A DNA stretch of 64,000 bases from Pelagibius marinus (GCF_014925385.1 NZ_JACSDK010000015.1:248001-312000); one strand, 5' to 3'; shown: positions 8,218 to 18,429, numbered from the stretch's first letter. Program-made: numbers and translations. The notes: a model not told the origin generated them from the letters alone.

Positions 8218-8257
8218 AGAGCAACTGGCCTGCGTCCATCTGGACGCGGGTTGCTCT
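8218..8257. terminator. second inverted repeat between convergent genes
   Basis: Outer arms AGAGCAAC (8218-8225) and GTTGCTCT (8250-8257) and inner arms GCGTCCA (8232-8238) and TGGACGC (8241-8247) form an interrupted cruciform-like hairpin. It overlaps the stop codon of the minus-strand DapA-family gene. It may act as a bidirectional terminator or be a copy of a dispersed intergenic repeat. Confidence 0.5.
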
Positions 8258-9158
8258 AGGCCGGCAGCGCGGGCCGCGTGTTGAGGGCTTCCTGGATCAG
8301 GCCGGTGATGCGCTCACGTTCCTCGCCCACCAGCGGCAGGCGCGGCGGGCGGCAGTCCTCGGTGCCGTGGCCGCACATGGCCTGGGCCAGCTTGATGTAC
8401 TGCACCAGCTTGGGATGGCAGTCGAGGTGCAGCACCGGGGTGAACCAGCGATAGAGTTCCAGCGCATCGGCGTAGCGCCCGGCCCGCGCCAGCTCCCAGA
8501 GTTTCAGGGTCTCTTCCGGAAAGGCGTTGACCAGCCCGGCCACGGTGCCGACCGCGCCCAGCATGACCGATTCCATCACCAGGTCGTCGACGCCGCCGAA
8601 CAGCACGTAGCGCTCACCGCAGGCGTTGACGATGTCGGTGAGGCGGCGCGGATCGTCGGAGGATTCCTTGATGGCGACGACGGTGGGCTCGTCGGCCAGC
8701 TCGGCGAACATCTCCGGCGTGATGTCGACGCCGTAGACGACGGGGTTGTTGTAGCACATGACCGGCAGGGCCGAAGCGCGGGCCACGGCACGGTAGTGGG
8801 CCAGGGTCTCGCGCGCGTCGGACTTGTAGACCATCGCTGGTAGGACCATTAGGCCATCAGCGCCCAGGGCCTCCATGTCGGCGGCGTATTTGCACGCTCC
8901 AGCGGTGGTGGTTTCGGCAACCCCGGCGATCACCGGCACGCGCCCCGCCGCCGTCTCGACCGCCGCTTTCACCACGCCGCGCTTCTCCTCGGCCTCCAGG
9001 GAGCAGTTCTCGCCCACGGTGCCGAGCATCACCAGGCCGTGCACCCCGGCGCGGATCAGCATTTCCAGGTGCGCCGTGGTCGCCTCCAGGTCCAGGTCGC
9101 CGCTGGTGGTGAACTGTGTCGTCGCTGCCGGGAAAACTCCCTGCCATTCCACCGTCAT
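8256..9158 (-). CDS. dihydrodipicolinate synthase superfamily lyase/deaminase
   Basis: This is a 300-residue TIM-barrel aldolase of the DapA/NanA superfamily. Visible motifs are GTVGENCSLEAEEK (the GTTGE-type carboxylate-binding loop, about residue 46), YNNPVVYGVDI (the tyrosine of the catalytic triad, about 134) and VVAIKESSDDPR (the Schiff-base lysine, about 163). DapA-only features cannot be told from sequence alone. With a hydroxyproline epimerase 5 kb away, one possibility is the delta-1-pyrroline-4-hydroxy-2-carboxylate deaminase of hydroxyproline catabolism, which belongs to this superfamily, but the genes are not linked and this is a guess. True DapA is less likely. Confidence 0.8.
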   Translation of the reverse strand: MTVEWQGVFPAATTQFTTSGDLDLEATTAHLEMLIRAGVHGLVMLGTVGENCSLEAEEKRGVVKAAVETAAGRVPVIAGVAETTTAGACKYAADMEALGADGLMVLPAMVYKSDARETLAHYRAVARASALPVMCYNNPVVYGVDITPEMFAELADEPTVVAIKESSDDPRRLTDIVNACGERYVLFGGVDDLVMESVMLGAVGTVAGLVNAFPEETLKLWELARAGRYADALELYRWFTPVLHLDCHPKLVQYIKLAQAMCGHGTEDCRPPRLPLVGEERERITGLIQEALNTRPALPA

Positions 9159-9242
9159 GCCTCTCGCCCCTTCATGATCGCCTTACGCCTCCGATTGGAC
9201 TGTTCTCCGTCAGGCTCTTAGCATGGCCCGCCCGCCTTCGCC

Positions 9243-9722
9243 ATGGAACCAGGAATGGACGCCCCCGACAGCCCCTCCCCCAGCCGCTCCCCGCGCCTTG
9301 CCGTGCTGGCGGTGGTGACCCGCGATCATCCCGCCGGACCGCAGGTCCTGCTGGTCCGCCGCGCCAACCCGCCCCAGGCCGGGCTCTGGGGCTTTCCCGG
9401 CGGCAAGGTGGAGTGGGGCGAGGCCCTGGCCGCCGCCGCCCGGCGCGAGCTGCGGGAAGAGACCGGCGTCCTGGGGGCCAACCCGCGGCCTTTCGAGGCC
9501 ATCGACCTGATCGAGGGCGGCCACCATCACCTGATGGTCGCCCTGCGCCTGGACTGGCAGGCCGGCGAGCCCCAGGCCCGCGACGACGCCCTGGAGGCCT
9601 GCTGGGCGCCCGCGGCGGCCCTGCCCCAGCCGCTCTGCGCCGACGTCGCCCGGGTGGTGGCCCGGGTGGTGGCCCAGATCGTGGCGCAGGCAGTGGCCGA
9701 GGATCCCGCCGCAGAGTGCTGA
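9243..9722 (+). CDS. Nudix hydrolase
   Basis: A 159-residue protein with a complete Nudix box (pattern Gx5Ex7REUxEExGU) at about residues 55-78: [18 protein letters not shown] continues into REETGV. The leading FPGGK and the [20 protein letters not shown] strand are typical of the ADP-ribose pyrophosphatase/MutT-like branch. It hydrolyses a nucleoside diphosphate linked to another moiety; the substrate is not predictable. The GTG/ATG alternatives differ by four residues (9243 or 9255). It stands alone between divergently and unrelatedly regulated genes. Confidence 0.88.
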   Translation: MEPGMDAPDSPSPSRSPRLAVLAVVTRDHPAGPQVLLVRRANPPQAGLWGFPGGKVEWGEALAAAARRELREETGVLGANPRPFEAIDLIEGGHHHLMVALRLDWQAGEPQARDDALEACWAPAAALPQPLCADVARVVARVVAQIVAQAVAEDPAAEC

Positions 9723-9791
9723 CTTCCGGCGGCCGCTCCCCGCCGGAAACCGCCGATTCCCGCGATTTTGGAAAGCGATTCCATTGCCGTC

Positions 9792-9821
9792 TTGACGCGA
9801 CGCCCCGAAAGCCGCTTAAAT
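9792..9821 (+). promoter_or_regulatory. predicted sigma-70 promoter of gntR-glycerate kinase
   Basis: TTGACG (9792-9797) and TTAAAT (9816-9821) are separated by 18 bases. The region is locally AT-rich in a GC-rich background, and a GntR-type palindrome lies 11 bases further downstream. Confidence 0.55.
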
Positions 9822-9832
9822 AGGTTTCAAAG

Positions 9833-9843
9833 TGGTCATACCA
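9833..9843. promoter_or_regulatory. FadR/GntR-type operator
   Basis: TGGTCATACCA is a perfect TGGT-N3-ACCA palindrome, the consensus core bound by FadR-subfamily GntR regulators such as LldR, PdhR and GlcC. It sits where it would block transcription from the promoter at 9792-9821. The same core occurs in front of glcDEF at 23984-24000. Confidence 0.65.
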
Positions 9844-9958
9844 AAAAACCACTAGAGAATCACTAGACTGGAAGGGAGGCCGGCAGGAAACCGGAAGCTG
9901 TGCCCTTGGGGAGCCCTCCCCGAGGCCAATTCGGACCGAGGAGCCGGTGCAGGACGCC

Positions 9959-10720
9959 ATGGATCGTAGGTTTCAGGAAATTCCGCGCGAACGCGTGGCC
10001 GATCGTATCGCCAGCGAACTGCTGCGCATGATCTCCAGCGGCGAGCTGGCCCCGGGCGAGCGCCTGCCGGGCGAGCGCCAGCTGGCCGACATGATGGGCG
10101 TCAGCCGCGTATCCGTGCGCGCCGCCCTGCAGCAGCTGAAGGCCCAGGGCTTCGTCACCGCCGTCCAGGGCGGCGGCACCCGCATCACCGCGGCGGCCGA
10201 CCAGCTCGACTCGGCGCTGGCCCGCCTGGTGCGCTCCAACCGCAACAACCTGCACGACCTCGCCGAGGTGCGCGCCAACCTGGAAGTCTGGGCCGCGCGC
10301 CGCGCCGCCGAGCGGGCGACGCCGGAACAACTGGCCGAGATCGAGCGCTGCTTCTCCATCATCATGAGCCCGGACCGTCCCTCGCGCGCCAAGGCCGAGG
10401 ACGACCTGAACTTCCACCTGGCCATCGCCAAGGCGTCCAACTCGGCCGTCTTCATGCACCTCATGTCGATCCTGGGCGACATCCTGGAACAGATGTTCGC
10501 CTTCCACCGCTACAGCCTCTACGCCAGCCCGGCCGACGACCGCCGCTTCATGGAGCAGCACCGGGCGATCTGGGCGGCGATCCAGCGCGGTGACGGCGAC
10601 GCGGCCGAGGAGGCCATGCGCGAGCACCTGACCACGGTGCTGTCGCGCTACGAGGAAGAGAAAGAGGAAGAGGAATCCCAGCAAGCGGCTCCGCAGCCGC
10701 AGGCCGCGGCCCGCGGCTGA
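9959..10720 (+). CDS. GntR family transcriptional regulator, FadR subfamily (FCD domain)
   Basis: The protein has 253 residues from the ATG at 9959 (MDRRFQEIPRERV); a GTG at 9947 is the alternative. The N-terminal winged helix shows GELAPGERLPGERQLADMMG and VSRVSVRAALQQLKAQGFV. The C-terminal FCD helical bundle carries the metal/effector histidines, including NFHLAIAKAS. The last 15 residues are a Glu/Gln/Ala-rich tail. It is translationally close to glycerate kinase (3-base gap) and its own promoter carries a TGGT-N3-ACCA operator, so autoregulation is likely. The effector is probably a C2/C3 hydroxyacid (glycolate, lactate or glycerate) by subfamily and context. Confidence 0.88.
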   Translation: MDRRFQEIPRERVADRIASELLRMISSGELAPGERLPGERQLADMMGVSRVSVRAALQQLKAQGFVTAVQGGGTRITAAADQLDSALARLVRSNRNNLHDLAEVRANLEVWAARRAAERATPEQLAEIERCFSIIMSPDRPSRAKAEDDLNFHLAIAKASNSAVFMHLMSILGDILEQMFAFHRYSLYASPADDRRFMEQHRAIWAAIQRGDGDAAEEAMREHLTTVLSRYEEEKEEEESQQAAPQPQAAARG

Positions 10721-10723
10721 GGC

Positions 10724-12022
<1,299 letters not shown>

Positions 12023-12086
12023 CCGACATCCAAGCGTCATAAATTTTCGACTAGGCTCACACCGAATCCTGGGTAGACTTCGCGCC

Positions 12087-13505
12087 ATGCGACGCCAAAG
12101 AAAAGCAAAGATTGTAGCCACGCTCGGCCCCGCCAGTTCCTCCAAGGAGCAGATTCGCGAACTGTTTCGCGCCGGCGCCGACGTATTCCGCCTGAACTTC
12201 AGTCACGGCACCCACGACGACCACCGCGAGCGTTACGAGACGATCCGCGAGGTGGAAGCCGAGGTGGAGCGCCCCATCGGCATCCTCGCCGACATGCAGG
12301 GCCCGAAACTGCGCATCGGCGAGATGGAAGGCGGCGAGGTCACGCTGAAGGCGGGCCAGCCCTTCCGCCTGGACCTCGACGAGACGCCGGGCAACGACAA
12401 GCGCGCCCCGCTGCTGCATCCGGAGATCTTCGCCGCCATCTCGCCCGGCACCTCGCTGCTGATCGACGACGGCAAGCTGCAGCTGGAGGTGCTGGACTGC
12501 GCGCCCGGCCACGCCGACACTAAGGTGATCACCGGTGGTCCCTTGCGCGACCACAAGGGCGTGAACCTGCCGGGCGTGATCCTGCCGATCTCCCCCATCA
12601 CCGAGAAGGACCGCGCCGACCTGGAGTTCGCGCTGGAGCTGGGCTGCGACTGGATCGCCCTGTCCTTCATCCAGCGCCCGGAGGACCTGACCGAGGCGCG
12701 CCGGCTGATCGGCGACCGCGCGCTGATCATGACCAAGGTCGAAAAACCCGCCGCCCTGGACTGCCTGTCGCAGCTCATCGCGCTGTCCGACGCCATCATG
12801 GTGGCGCGCGGCGACCTGGGCGTGGAGATGCCGCCGGAGAGCATCCCCAGCCGCCAGAAGCAGATCATTCACGCCTGCCGCCTGTCCGGCGTGCCGGTGG
12901 TGGTGGCGACCCAGATGCTGGAGTCCATGATCGCCGCCCCGGCCCCGACCCGCGCCGAGGCCCCCGACGTGGCGACCGCCGTCTACGACGGCGCAGACGC
13001 GGTGATGCTTTCCGCCGAGTCCGCCGCCGGCAAGTATCCGAAAGAAGCCGTCACCTTCATGGACCGCATCATCGCCTCGACCGAGGCCGATCCCGCCTAC
13101 CGTGGCCTGCTGCATTCGCGCGAGGGCGAGCCGGAGGCGACCGGCGCCGACGCCATCTCAGCCGCCGCCTCGCAGGTCGCCTCGACGCTCTCCACCGCGG
13201 CCATCGTCAACTACACCATGTCCGGCTCCACCGCCCTGCGCGCCGCGCGCCAGCGCCCCGACGTGCCGATCATGGTCTTCACCAATGAGATCCGCACCGC
13301 GCGCCGCCTGGCGGTGCTGTGGGGTGCCCACTGCCTCCATACCGAGGACGTCTCCAACACCCAGGAGATGGTGGAGAAGGCCTGCCGCCTGGCCGTGCGC
13401 GAAGGCTTCGCCGACCTGGGCGATACCCTGGTGATCACCGCGGGCGTGCCCTTCAAGACGCCGGGCACTACCAACATGCTGCGCATCGCCCGGGTAGAAC
13501 AGTAG
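12087..13505 (+). CDS. pyk: pyruvate kinase
   Basis: A 472-residue enzyme converting phosphoenolpyruvate and ADP to pyruvate and ATP. The start MRRQRKAKIVATLGPASS is canonical. The substrate-loop motif LNFSHG, the catalytic-lysine strand IMTKVEKPAALD, the metal-binding MVARGDLGVEMP and the segment ATQMLESMI are all intact, as is the C-terminal allosteric domain ending ITAGVPFKTPGTTN. It follows the glycerate kinase by 64 bases and may be part of the same transcript or have its own promoter. Confidence 0.95.
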   Translation: MRRQRKAKIVATLGPASSSKEQIRELFRAGADVFRLNFSHGTHDDHRERYETIREVEAEVERPIGILADMQGPKLRIGEMEGGEVTLKAGQPFRLDLDETPGNDKRAPLLHPEIFAAISPGTSLLIDDGKLQLEVLDCAPGHADTKVITGGPLRDHKGVNLPGVILPISPITEKDRADLEFALELGCDWIALSFIQRPEDLTEARRLIGDRALIMTKVEKPAALDCLSQLIALSDAIMVARGDLGVEMPPESIPSRQKQIIHACRLSGVPVVVATQMLESMIAAPAPTRAEAPDVATAVYDGADAVMLSAESAAGKYPKEAVTFMDRIIASTEADPAYRGLLHSREGEPEATGADAISAAASQVASTLSTAAIVNYTMSGSTALRAARQRPDVPIMVFTNEIRTARRLAVLWGAHCLHTEDVSNTQEMVEKACRLAVREGFADLGDTLVITAGVPFKTPGTTNMLRIARVEQ

Positions 13506-13547
13506 CCGGGGAAGGCACCGAGCACGAGCCGCTCTAGGCGCTTCTCT

Positions 13548-14117
13548 TCAGATATCCCGGTCCTGCAGCAGCTTGCGCAGGCGCGACGCATTGATCGCCG
13601 CCGAGGTCAGGTTGGGGTGGATCGCCAGGGCGTCCTCGAAGGCCTTGAGCGCGCGTGGCGCATCCTCCAACTCGGCATAGACCAGGCCGCGCCCGGCCAG
13701 GGCGCCGAAATGGCGCGGTTCCAGCGCCAGTGTCTTGTCGATGTCGGCCAGGGACTTCTCGTAGTTGCCGAGCAGGTAGTGCACCGTCGCCCGCTTGTTC
13801 CAGCCCTCGGCGAAGTCCGGGGCGATCAGCACCATCTGCTCGAACTTGCCGAGCGCGCGGGGGTAGTTGCCCTGCTGCATCGCCTCAAGCCCGTCGTGCA
13901 TGAGGACTTGCACCGCGCCGTCGTCCGACTGAACCCAGATCGACCAGATGAGCCCCTCCACCAGCTGCGCCTCGCCCGGCCCCGGGGCTTCGAGCAACCG
14001 CACGAAGAGCGCCTCCAGGCGTGCGTCATTCTGGTCGGCGCGCGCCGGCGCGCTCAACGCCAGACAGGCGCAGAAGGCGGCGAGAATTGCGATCGCTGTG
14101 ATTGGCAAGCGCTTCAT
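13548..14117 (-). CDS. exported tetratricopeptide repeat protein
   Basis: The protein has 189 residues. A cleavable signal peptide (MKRLPITAIAILAAFCACLA, cleavage near APARA-DQ) is followed by about three TPR units, for example YPRALGKFEQMVLIAPDFAE, NYEKSLADIDKTLALEPRHF and APRALKAFEDALAIHPNLT. TPR proteins are protein-interaction scaffolds; no specific role can be assigned. It is convergent with pyruvate kinase and apparently monocistronic. Confidence 0.8.
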   Translation of the reverse strand: MKRLPITAIAILAAFCACLALSAPARADQNDARLEALFVRLLEAPGPGEAQLVEGLIWSIWVQSDDGAVQVLMHDGLEAMQQGNYPRALGKFEQMVLIAPDFAEGWNKRATVHYLLGNYEKSLADIDKTLALEPRHFGALAGRGLVYAELEDAPRALKAFEDALAIHPNLTSAAINASRLRKLLQDRDI

Positions 14118-14265
14118 TCTGTGGATTATGACGGAATCACCTGTTCAGCCAAAGCCCTGACGATAAACCCAGGTTTCACAATTCTTTGATGGCGCCCGAA
14201 TTGGCGCGGCGCTGCCGTTTTCGACCTGCACGCAACGACCGCTCATGCAACAAGGAGACCGCCGC

Positions 14266-15348
14266 ATGACAGGTGCCGCCCATTTCTCTTCCGACTATTC
14301 CGAAGCGCGGCGACGCTTCGTCGTGGCCGCGGAGGATGCCGGTGCCAGGCTCACCAGCTATGCGCACCCAGGGCGCGGTCCGGAGGGTGAAGAGCTGGCG
14401 ACCGACGTCGCCTGGCTGGGGCCGGAGGACGCCAAAAACGTGCTCGTCACCCTCTCCGGCACCCACGGCGTGGAGGGCTTCTGCGGCTCGGGCGTGCAGA
14501 CGGGCTGGTTCGACAGCGGCCTGGCCGGCGAACAGGACGCGGAGACCGCCTACATGGCGGTGCACGCGATCAACCCGCACGGCTTCGCCTGGTTGCGTCG
14601 TGTCACCGAGGATAACGTGGATCTGAACCGCAACTTCGTGGACTTCGCGGGGGACCTGCCCGACAACCCCGGCTACGACGAGCTGGCCGAGGCGCTCTGC
14701 CCGGCGACCTGGGACGACGCCACCATCGCCGCGACACGCGAAGTGCTGGCTGCCTATGCCGAGGAGCACGGGCCGGCCGGCCTGCAGGCCGCCATCACCA
14801 ACGGCCAGTACAGCCACGCCGACGGCATCTTCTTCGGTGGCGCCGCGCCCACCTGGTCACACCTGACGCTGAAGCGGATCTTCCGACACCACCTCTCGCG
14901 GGCCGGGCGGGTCGCGGTCATCGACTACCACACCGGCCTCGGCCCGCGCGGTCACGGCGAGCGCATCTGCCCGACGGCGCCGGACTCGCCGCTTCTCGCG
15001 CGCGTGCGCGAGTGGTACGGCGAGGATTTCACCTGCCCGGCGCTCGGCACCTCCTCGGCGACGGAGATCCGGGGTTTCAACGTCATCGGCATGGAAGAGG
15101 CCCTGCCCGGCGCGGAGCTGACCGCGGTCGCCCTTGAGTACGGCACCCTGCCGACTGAGCAGGTGAAGCTGGCCCTGCGCGCCGACAACTGGCTGCACCT
15201 GCACGGCGACCCGGAAAGCGCCAAGGGCAAGGCCATCAAGGCGCAGATCCGCGAGGCCTTCTATCAGGACGCCGACGACTGGAAGGAGCTGATCTGGGAG
15301 CGCGCGCTGGAGACCCAGCGCCTGGCGCTCGCCGGCCTGGCGGGCTAG
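14266..15348 (+). CDS. DUF2817 / M14-like metallohydrolase
   Basis: The start at 14266 (MTGAAHFSSDY) is preferred over 14245 because AAGGAGA lies 7 bases before it. The product has 360 residues. The motif GTHGVEGFCGSG supplies the His-x2-Glu zinc ligands of the carboxypeptidase-like M14 fold, NVDLNRNFVDF is the conserved substrate-binding segment, and IDYHTGLGPRGHGE carries the third ligand. DUF2817 proteins are predicted zinc peptidases or amidohydrolases with unknown substrate. No signal peptide is visible, so it should be cytosolic. Confidence 0.82.
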   Translation: MTGAAHFSSDYSEARRRFVVAAEDAGARLTSYAHPGRGPEGEELATDVAWLGPEDAKNVLVTLSGTHGVEGFCGSGVQTGWFDSGLAGEQDAETAYMAVHAINPHGFAWLRRVTEDNVDLNRNFVDFAGDLPDNPGYDELAEALCPATWDDATIAATREVLAAYAEEHGPAGLQAAITNGQYSHADGIFFGGAAPTWSHLTLKRIFRHHLSRAGRVAVIDYHTGLGPRGHGERICPTAPDSPLLARVREWYGEDFTCPALGTSSATEIRGFNVIGMEEALPGAELTAVALEYGTLPTEQVKLALRADNWLHLHGDPESAKGKAIKAQIREAFYQDADDWKELIWERALETQRLALAGLAG

Positions 15349-15455
15349 CCCCCTTTCTCACCTGCCATTCCGGGTGCCGGCCCCCGCGGCCGGCCCGCCA
15401 GAGATGTAAGGCGACCAAAGGGCCGCCGTCCTTTCCCCCGTACCTCTCTCACCCA

Positions 15456-15498
15456 TTGACAGCCGCCGCCGCAGTTACTAGCTAGTGAGTAATCACTA
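15456..15498 (+). promoter_or_regulatory. promoter and TetR-type operator region
   Basis: TTGACA at 15456-15461 is a consensus -35 box, with a weak -10 candidate (TAGCTA, 15479-15484) 17 bases downstream. Over it lie the palindrome ACTAGCTAGT (15477-15486) and the inverted repeat TAGTGA-GTAA-TCACTA (15483-15498). Both are locally AT-rich and adjoin the tetR start, which fits autoregulated control of the tetR-exporter operon. Confidence 0.6.
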
Positions 15499-15512
15499 AC
15501 TAAGGGATCCCC

Positions 15513-16139
15513 ATGCGCGTTCGGAAAACTGCGGAAGCCCGCAAGGCCGAAATCATCGACGCCGCCCTCCGCCTCGCCGACAGGCTCGGACCCGAGCGGC
15601 TGACCACCGAGGCCGTCGCGCAGGCCGTGGGCCTGACCCAGCCCGGAATATTCCGGCATTTTCCCACGAAGAAGGACCTGTGGGAGGCCGTCGCCGCCCA
15701 TGTCGGCGCGACGATGGAATCGCGCTGGCAGAAGGCCCGGAGTGCGGACGCCGCGCCCCTGGACCAGATCCGCGCGCTGATCGCCGCGCAGCTGCGGCTG
15801 ATTCAGTCCACGCCGGCGATCCCGGCCATCCTGTTTTCGCGGGAGCTCCACACCAAGAACAAGGGTCTGCGCAGCGCCTTCCACGGCCTCCTGGGTCGCT
15901 TCCACCGGAGGGTTGCCGGCCTGGCCGCGCGCGCAAGAGACGCAGGCGCGCTGCGCGGCGATCTCGATCCGGAAGACGTGGCTTTTCTCATCATCGCCCT
16001 GGTCCAGGGGCTTGCTGTGCGATGGTCGATCAGCGGGCGCAGCTTCGACCTGGCGGGCGAAGGCGCGCGCCTTCTCGATATCCAACTGAGCGGGCTCGTC
16101 AAGGAGAATGCCGAAAAGTGCGGGGGCCGCCAGCCGTGA
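15513..16139 (+). CDS. TetR/AcrR family transcriptional regulator
   Basis: The protein has 208 residues. The N-terminal helix-turn-helix reads ARKAEIIDAALRLADRLGPE then TTEAVAQAVGLTQPGIFRHF and PTKKDLWEAV, a complete TetR_N domain. The C-terminal half is a helical ligand-binding domain without recognisable specificity. Its stop codon overlaps the GTG start of the HlyD-type adaptor (GTGA), so it is the first gene of the exporter operon and most likely its repressor, through the palindromes at 15477-15498. Confidence 0.88.
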   Translation: MRVRKTAEARKAEIIDAALRLADRLGPERLTTEAVAQAVGLTQPGIFRHFPTKKDLWEAVAAHVGATMESRWQKARSADAAPLDQIRALIAAQLRLIQSTPAIPAILFSRELHTKNKGLRSAFHGLLGRFHRRVAGLAARARDAGALRGDLDPEDVAFLIIALVQGLAVRWSISGRSFDLAGEGARLLDIQLSGLVKENAEKCGGRQP

Positions 16140-17299
16140 AGCGTCATATGGTCCGCTACTTCCTGCCACTGCTCGTGATCGTCACCTTGGGACTGACCGG
16201 CTATTGGTTCATCACCCTGCGCCCCCTCGCGGTCGAAGTGGCAAGACCCGTTGAAGATGTGCCGGTGGAGGTTTTCGGCCTGGGCACCATGGAGGCCCGA
16301 ATCCTTTCCAGAATCGGTTTTGAGGTCGGGGCAGCGCTGGTCGAACTGAATGCCGATCATGGCGACCGGGTGAAGCAAGGCGATGTCCTGGCGCGCCTGC
16401 ATGGCGCCCAGCAGGAGGCGCGCGTGGCCAAGGCCAGGGCCGGTGTGATCAATGCCGAAGCGGCGGTGAGTATGGCGGAGGCCGCCGTGGGCAAAGCCCG
16501 CGCGATCCTTGCTCAGAAACAGCAGGCGAACAAACGCAAGCAGGCACTCGTCGCCCGCCAGACGGTTTCAGTCGAAGTAGCCGAGGAAGCGCAGATGGAG
16601 GAAGACGTGGCCGCCGCCGAGCTCGCGGTGGCGCTCAGCGATGTCGAAGTGGCGAAAGCCGCCCTTGACGACGCAAAGGCCCAACATCGGCTTGAGCGAG
16701 TCCTGCTGGAACAGCATGTCCTGATCGCGCCCTATGATGCAGTCGTCGTGGAGCGTCACAAAGAGCTGGGAGCGGTGCTCGCCGCTGGCGAAACGCTATT
16801 CACCCTGGTCTCCCCGGAAACCGTATGGGTCCTCGCCTACGTCGACGAAGCGCGTGCGGGTGGCATCCGGCTGGGTCAGCCCGCCAAAGTCCGCCTGCGC
16901 TCACAGCCCCGGCGCACGTTCAAAGGCCATGTCACGCGCATCGCCATCGAAAGCGACCGCGTCAGCGAAGAACGCCGTGTCTACATTGCCTGTGACCGTT
17001 GCCCGGAGAGCTTTCATCTGGGCGAACAGGCCGAGGTCCTCATCCGAACGGCCGTACTCGAGAAGCCTCTGCTGATCCCGGAAGCCGCGGTCGAGGGCTT
17101 CGACGGGGCCCAAGGGTCGATCTGGACGGTCGAGGCCGGCGCGCTTCGGCAGCGCAATGTGACGTTCGGGGAGCGGACGCTTGATTCCCGGCTGGAGATC
17201 GTCGGCGGCCTGCCGGATGGCGCAGAGATCGTTCGCACGCTGCGCCCGGGGTTTCGGGAAGGCCGCACGGCGACGGCGGAGGAGCATGACGCGCCATGA
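16136..17299 (+). CDS. HlyD/MacA-like periplasmic adaptor of an ABC exporter
   Basis: The GTG at 16136 overlaps the tetR stop; an ATG at 16148 is the alternative start. The product has 387 residues with one N-terminal membrane anchor (YFLPLLVIVTLGLTGYWFI), a lipoyl-like half-motif, and a long alanine-rich coiled-coil hairpin at about residues 95-195 (VAKARAGVINAEAAVSMAEA and following). The second lipoyl half (IAPYDAVVVERHKELGAVL) and a beta-barrel domain follow. It links an inner-membrane FtsX-type permease to an outer-membrane channel that is not encoded here. The downstream permease start overlaps its stop (ATGA). Confidence 0.85.
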   Translation: MKRHMVRYFLPLLVIVTLGLTGYWFITLRPLAVEVARPVEDVPVEVFGLGTMEARILSRIGFEVGAALVELNADHGDRVKQGDVLARLHGAQQEARVAKARAGVINAEAAVSMAEAAVGKARAILAQKQQANKRKQALVARQTVSVEVAEEAQMEEDVAAAELAVALSDVEVAKAALDDAKAQHRLERVLLEQHVLIAPYDAVVVERHKELGAVLAAGETLFTLVSPETVWVLAYVDEARAGGIRLGQPAKVRLRSQPRRTFKGHVTRIAIESDRVSEERRVYIACDRCPESFHLGEQAEVLIRTAVLEKPLLIPEAAVEGFDGAQGSIWTVEAGALRQRNVTFGERTLDSRLEIVGGLPDGAEIVRTLRPGFREGRTATAEEHDAP

Positions 17300-18429
17300 A
17301 TCTGGCCTACCGGGACATCCGTCACAATCTCGGCCGCTTCCTGCTGACCTGCTTCGGCCTCAGCCTGCTGCTGGGGGTAGTGCTTTCCATGATCGGCATC
17401 TATCGGGGGCTTGTCGAAGATGCCCTGACACTGGTCCGCACACCCGGCGTCGATGTCTGGGTCGTCGAGTCGGGTACGCGCGGGCCTTTCGCCGAGTCCT
17501 CGCGCATTCCCGGCGACACACGCGAAGCGATTGCCCGCCTCCAGGGCGTCGAGGCGGCGGGCGCCGTGACCTATCAGTCGATCGAGACCTCCCACAAGGG
17601 AAACAAGCTTCGGTTTTATGTGGTCGGCTACGAGCTCGGCCGTCCGGGCGGGCCCGACCAGATCGTCTCCGGCCGCACCATCGGCCGGAGCCGCTACGAG
17701 ATGGTGGCCGACAGGCGGGCGCGACTGGCGCTCGGCGAAGGAATACAGCTGGGCCGCGACACCTTCACCGTCGTCGGCCTGACCGACGGGCAGGTGTCCT
17801 CCGGTGGCGACCCGGTCGTCTACGTCACACTGAGGGATTCCCAGGAACTGCAGTTCGAGCTGGCACCGCCCGCGGCGCGCCGAGAGATTGCGCGGGGCAC
17901 GGCACCCGGCAACACGGACACGATCAATGCTGTCGTCGCCCATGTCTCGCCGAACGTGCCAGCGGACAGCGTGGTGATAAGCGCGCGCCGGTGGAAGCAT
18001 CTGGCGGCCACAACGCAGGCCGGCCAGGAACACATCCTGACAAGTTCGGTCGTTGAGCGGGCACGCAAACAGATCGGACTGTTCACGGCGATCCTCTTAA
18101 TGGTTTCCGCGGTGATCATCGCATTGATTCTCTACACGATGACCATGGACAAGCTTCGGGAGATAGCCACCCTTAAGCTCATCGGGGCATCGGACCGAAC
18201 AATCATCGGCCTGATACTGCAACAGGCGCTCGCGATGGGAATCTTCGGCTTTGCTCTCGGAGCGCTTCTGATCACCACGATTAAGGACTTCTTTCCCCGC
18301 CGCGTCGTGCTCCAGCCGGAGGACGGGCTGGCGCTCGCGGCGGTGGTGATCCTTGTTTGTGTCGTTTCAAGCGGCCTCGGCGTTCGGCTCGCTCTCAAGG
18401 TCGATCCGGCGACGGCGCTGGGGGGATGA
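17296..18429 (+). CDS. FtsX/MacB-like ABC transporter permease
   Basis: A 377-residue protein with an N-terminal helix (FLLTCFGLSLLLGVVLSMIG), a large periplasmic domain (about residues 45-255) and three C-terminal helices, including IGLFTAILLMVSAVIIALIL and LALAAVVILVCVVSSGLGV. This is the FtsX topology. The segment DKLREIATLKLIGASDRTI is the conserved coupling motif of the family. It belongs to the DevC type of export permeases that pair with a DevB (HlyD) adaptor and a DevA ATPase. Start and stop overlap both neighbours by 4 bases. Confidence 0.85.
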   Translation: MNLAYRDIRHNLGRFLLTCFGLSLLLGVVLSMIGIYRGLVEDALTLVRTPGVDVWVVESGTRGPFAESSRIPGDTREAIARLQGVEAAGAVTYQSIETSHKGNKLRFYVVGYELGRPGGPDQIVSGRTIGRSRYEMVADRRARLALGEGIQLGRDTFTVVGLTDGQVSSGGDPVVYVTLRDSQELQFELAPPAARREIARGTAPGNTDTINAVVAHVSPNVPADSVVISARRWKHLAATTQAGQEHILTSSVVERARKQIGLFTAILLMVSAVIIALILYTMTMDKLREIATLKLIGASDRTIIGLILQQALAMGIFGFALGALLITTIKDFFPRRVVLQPEDGLALAAVVILVCVVSSGLGVRLALKVDPATALGG

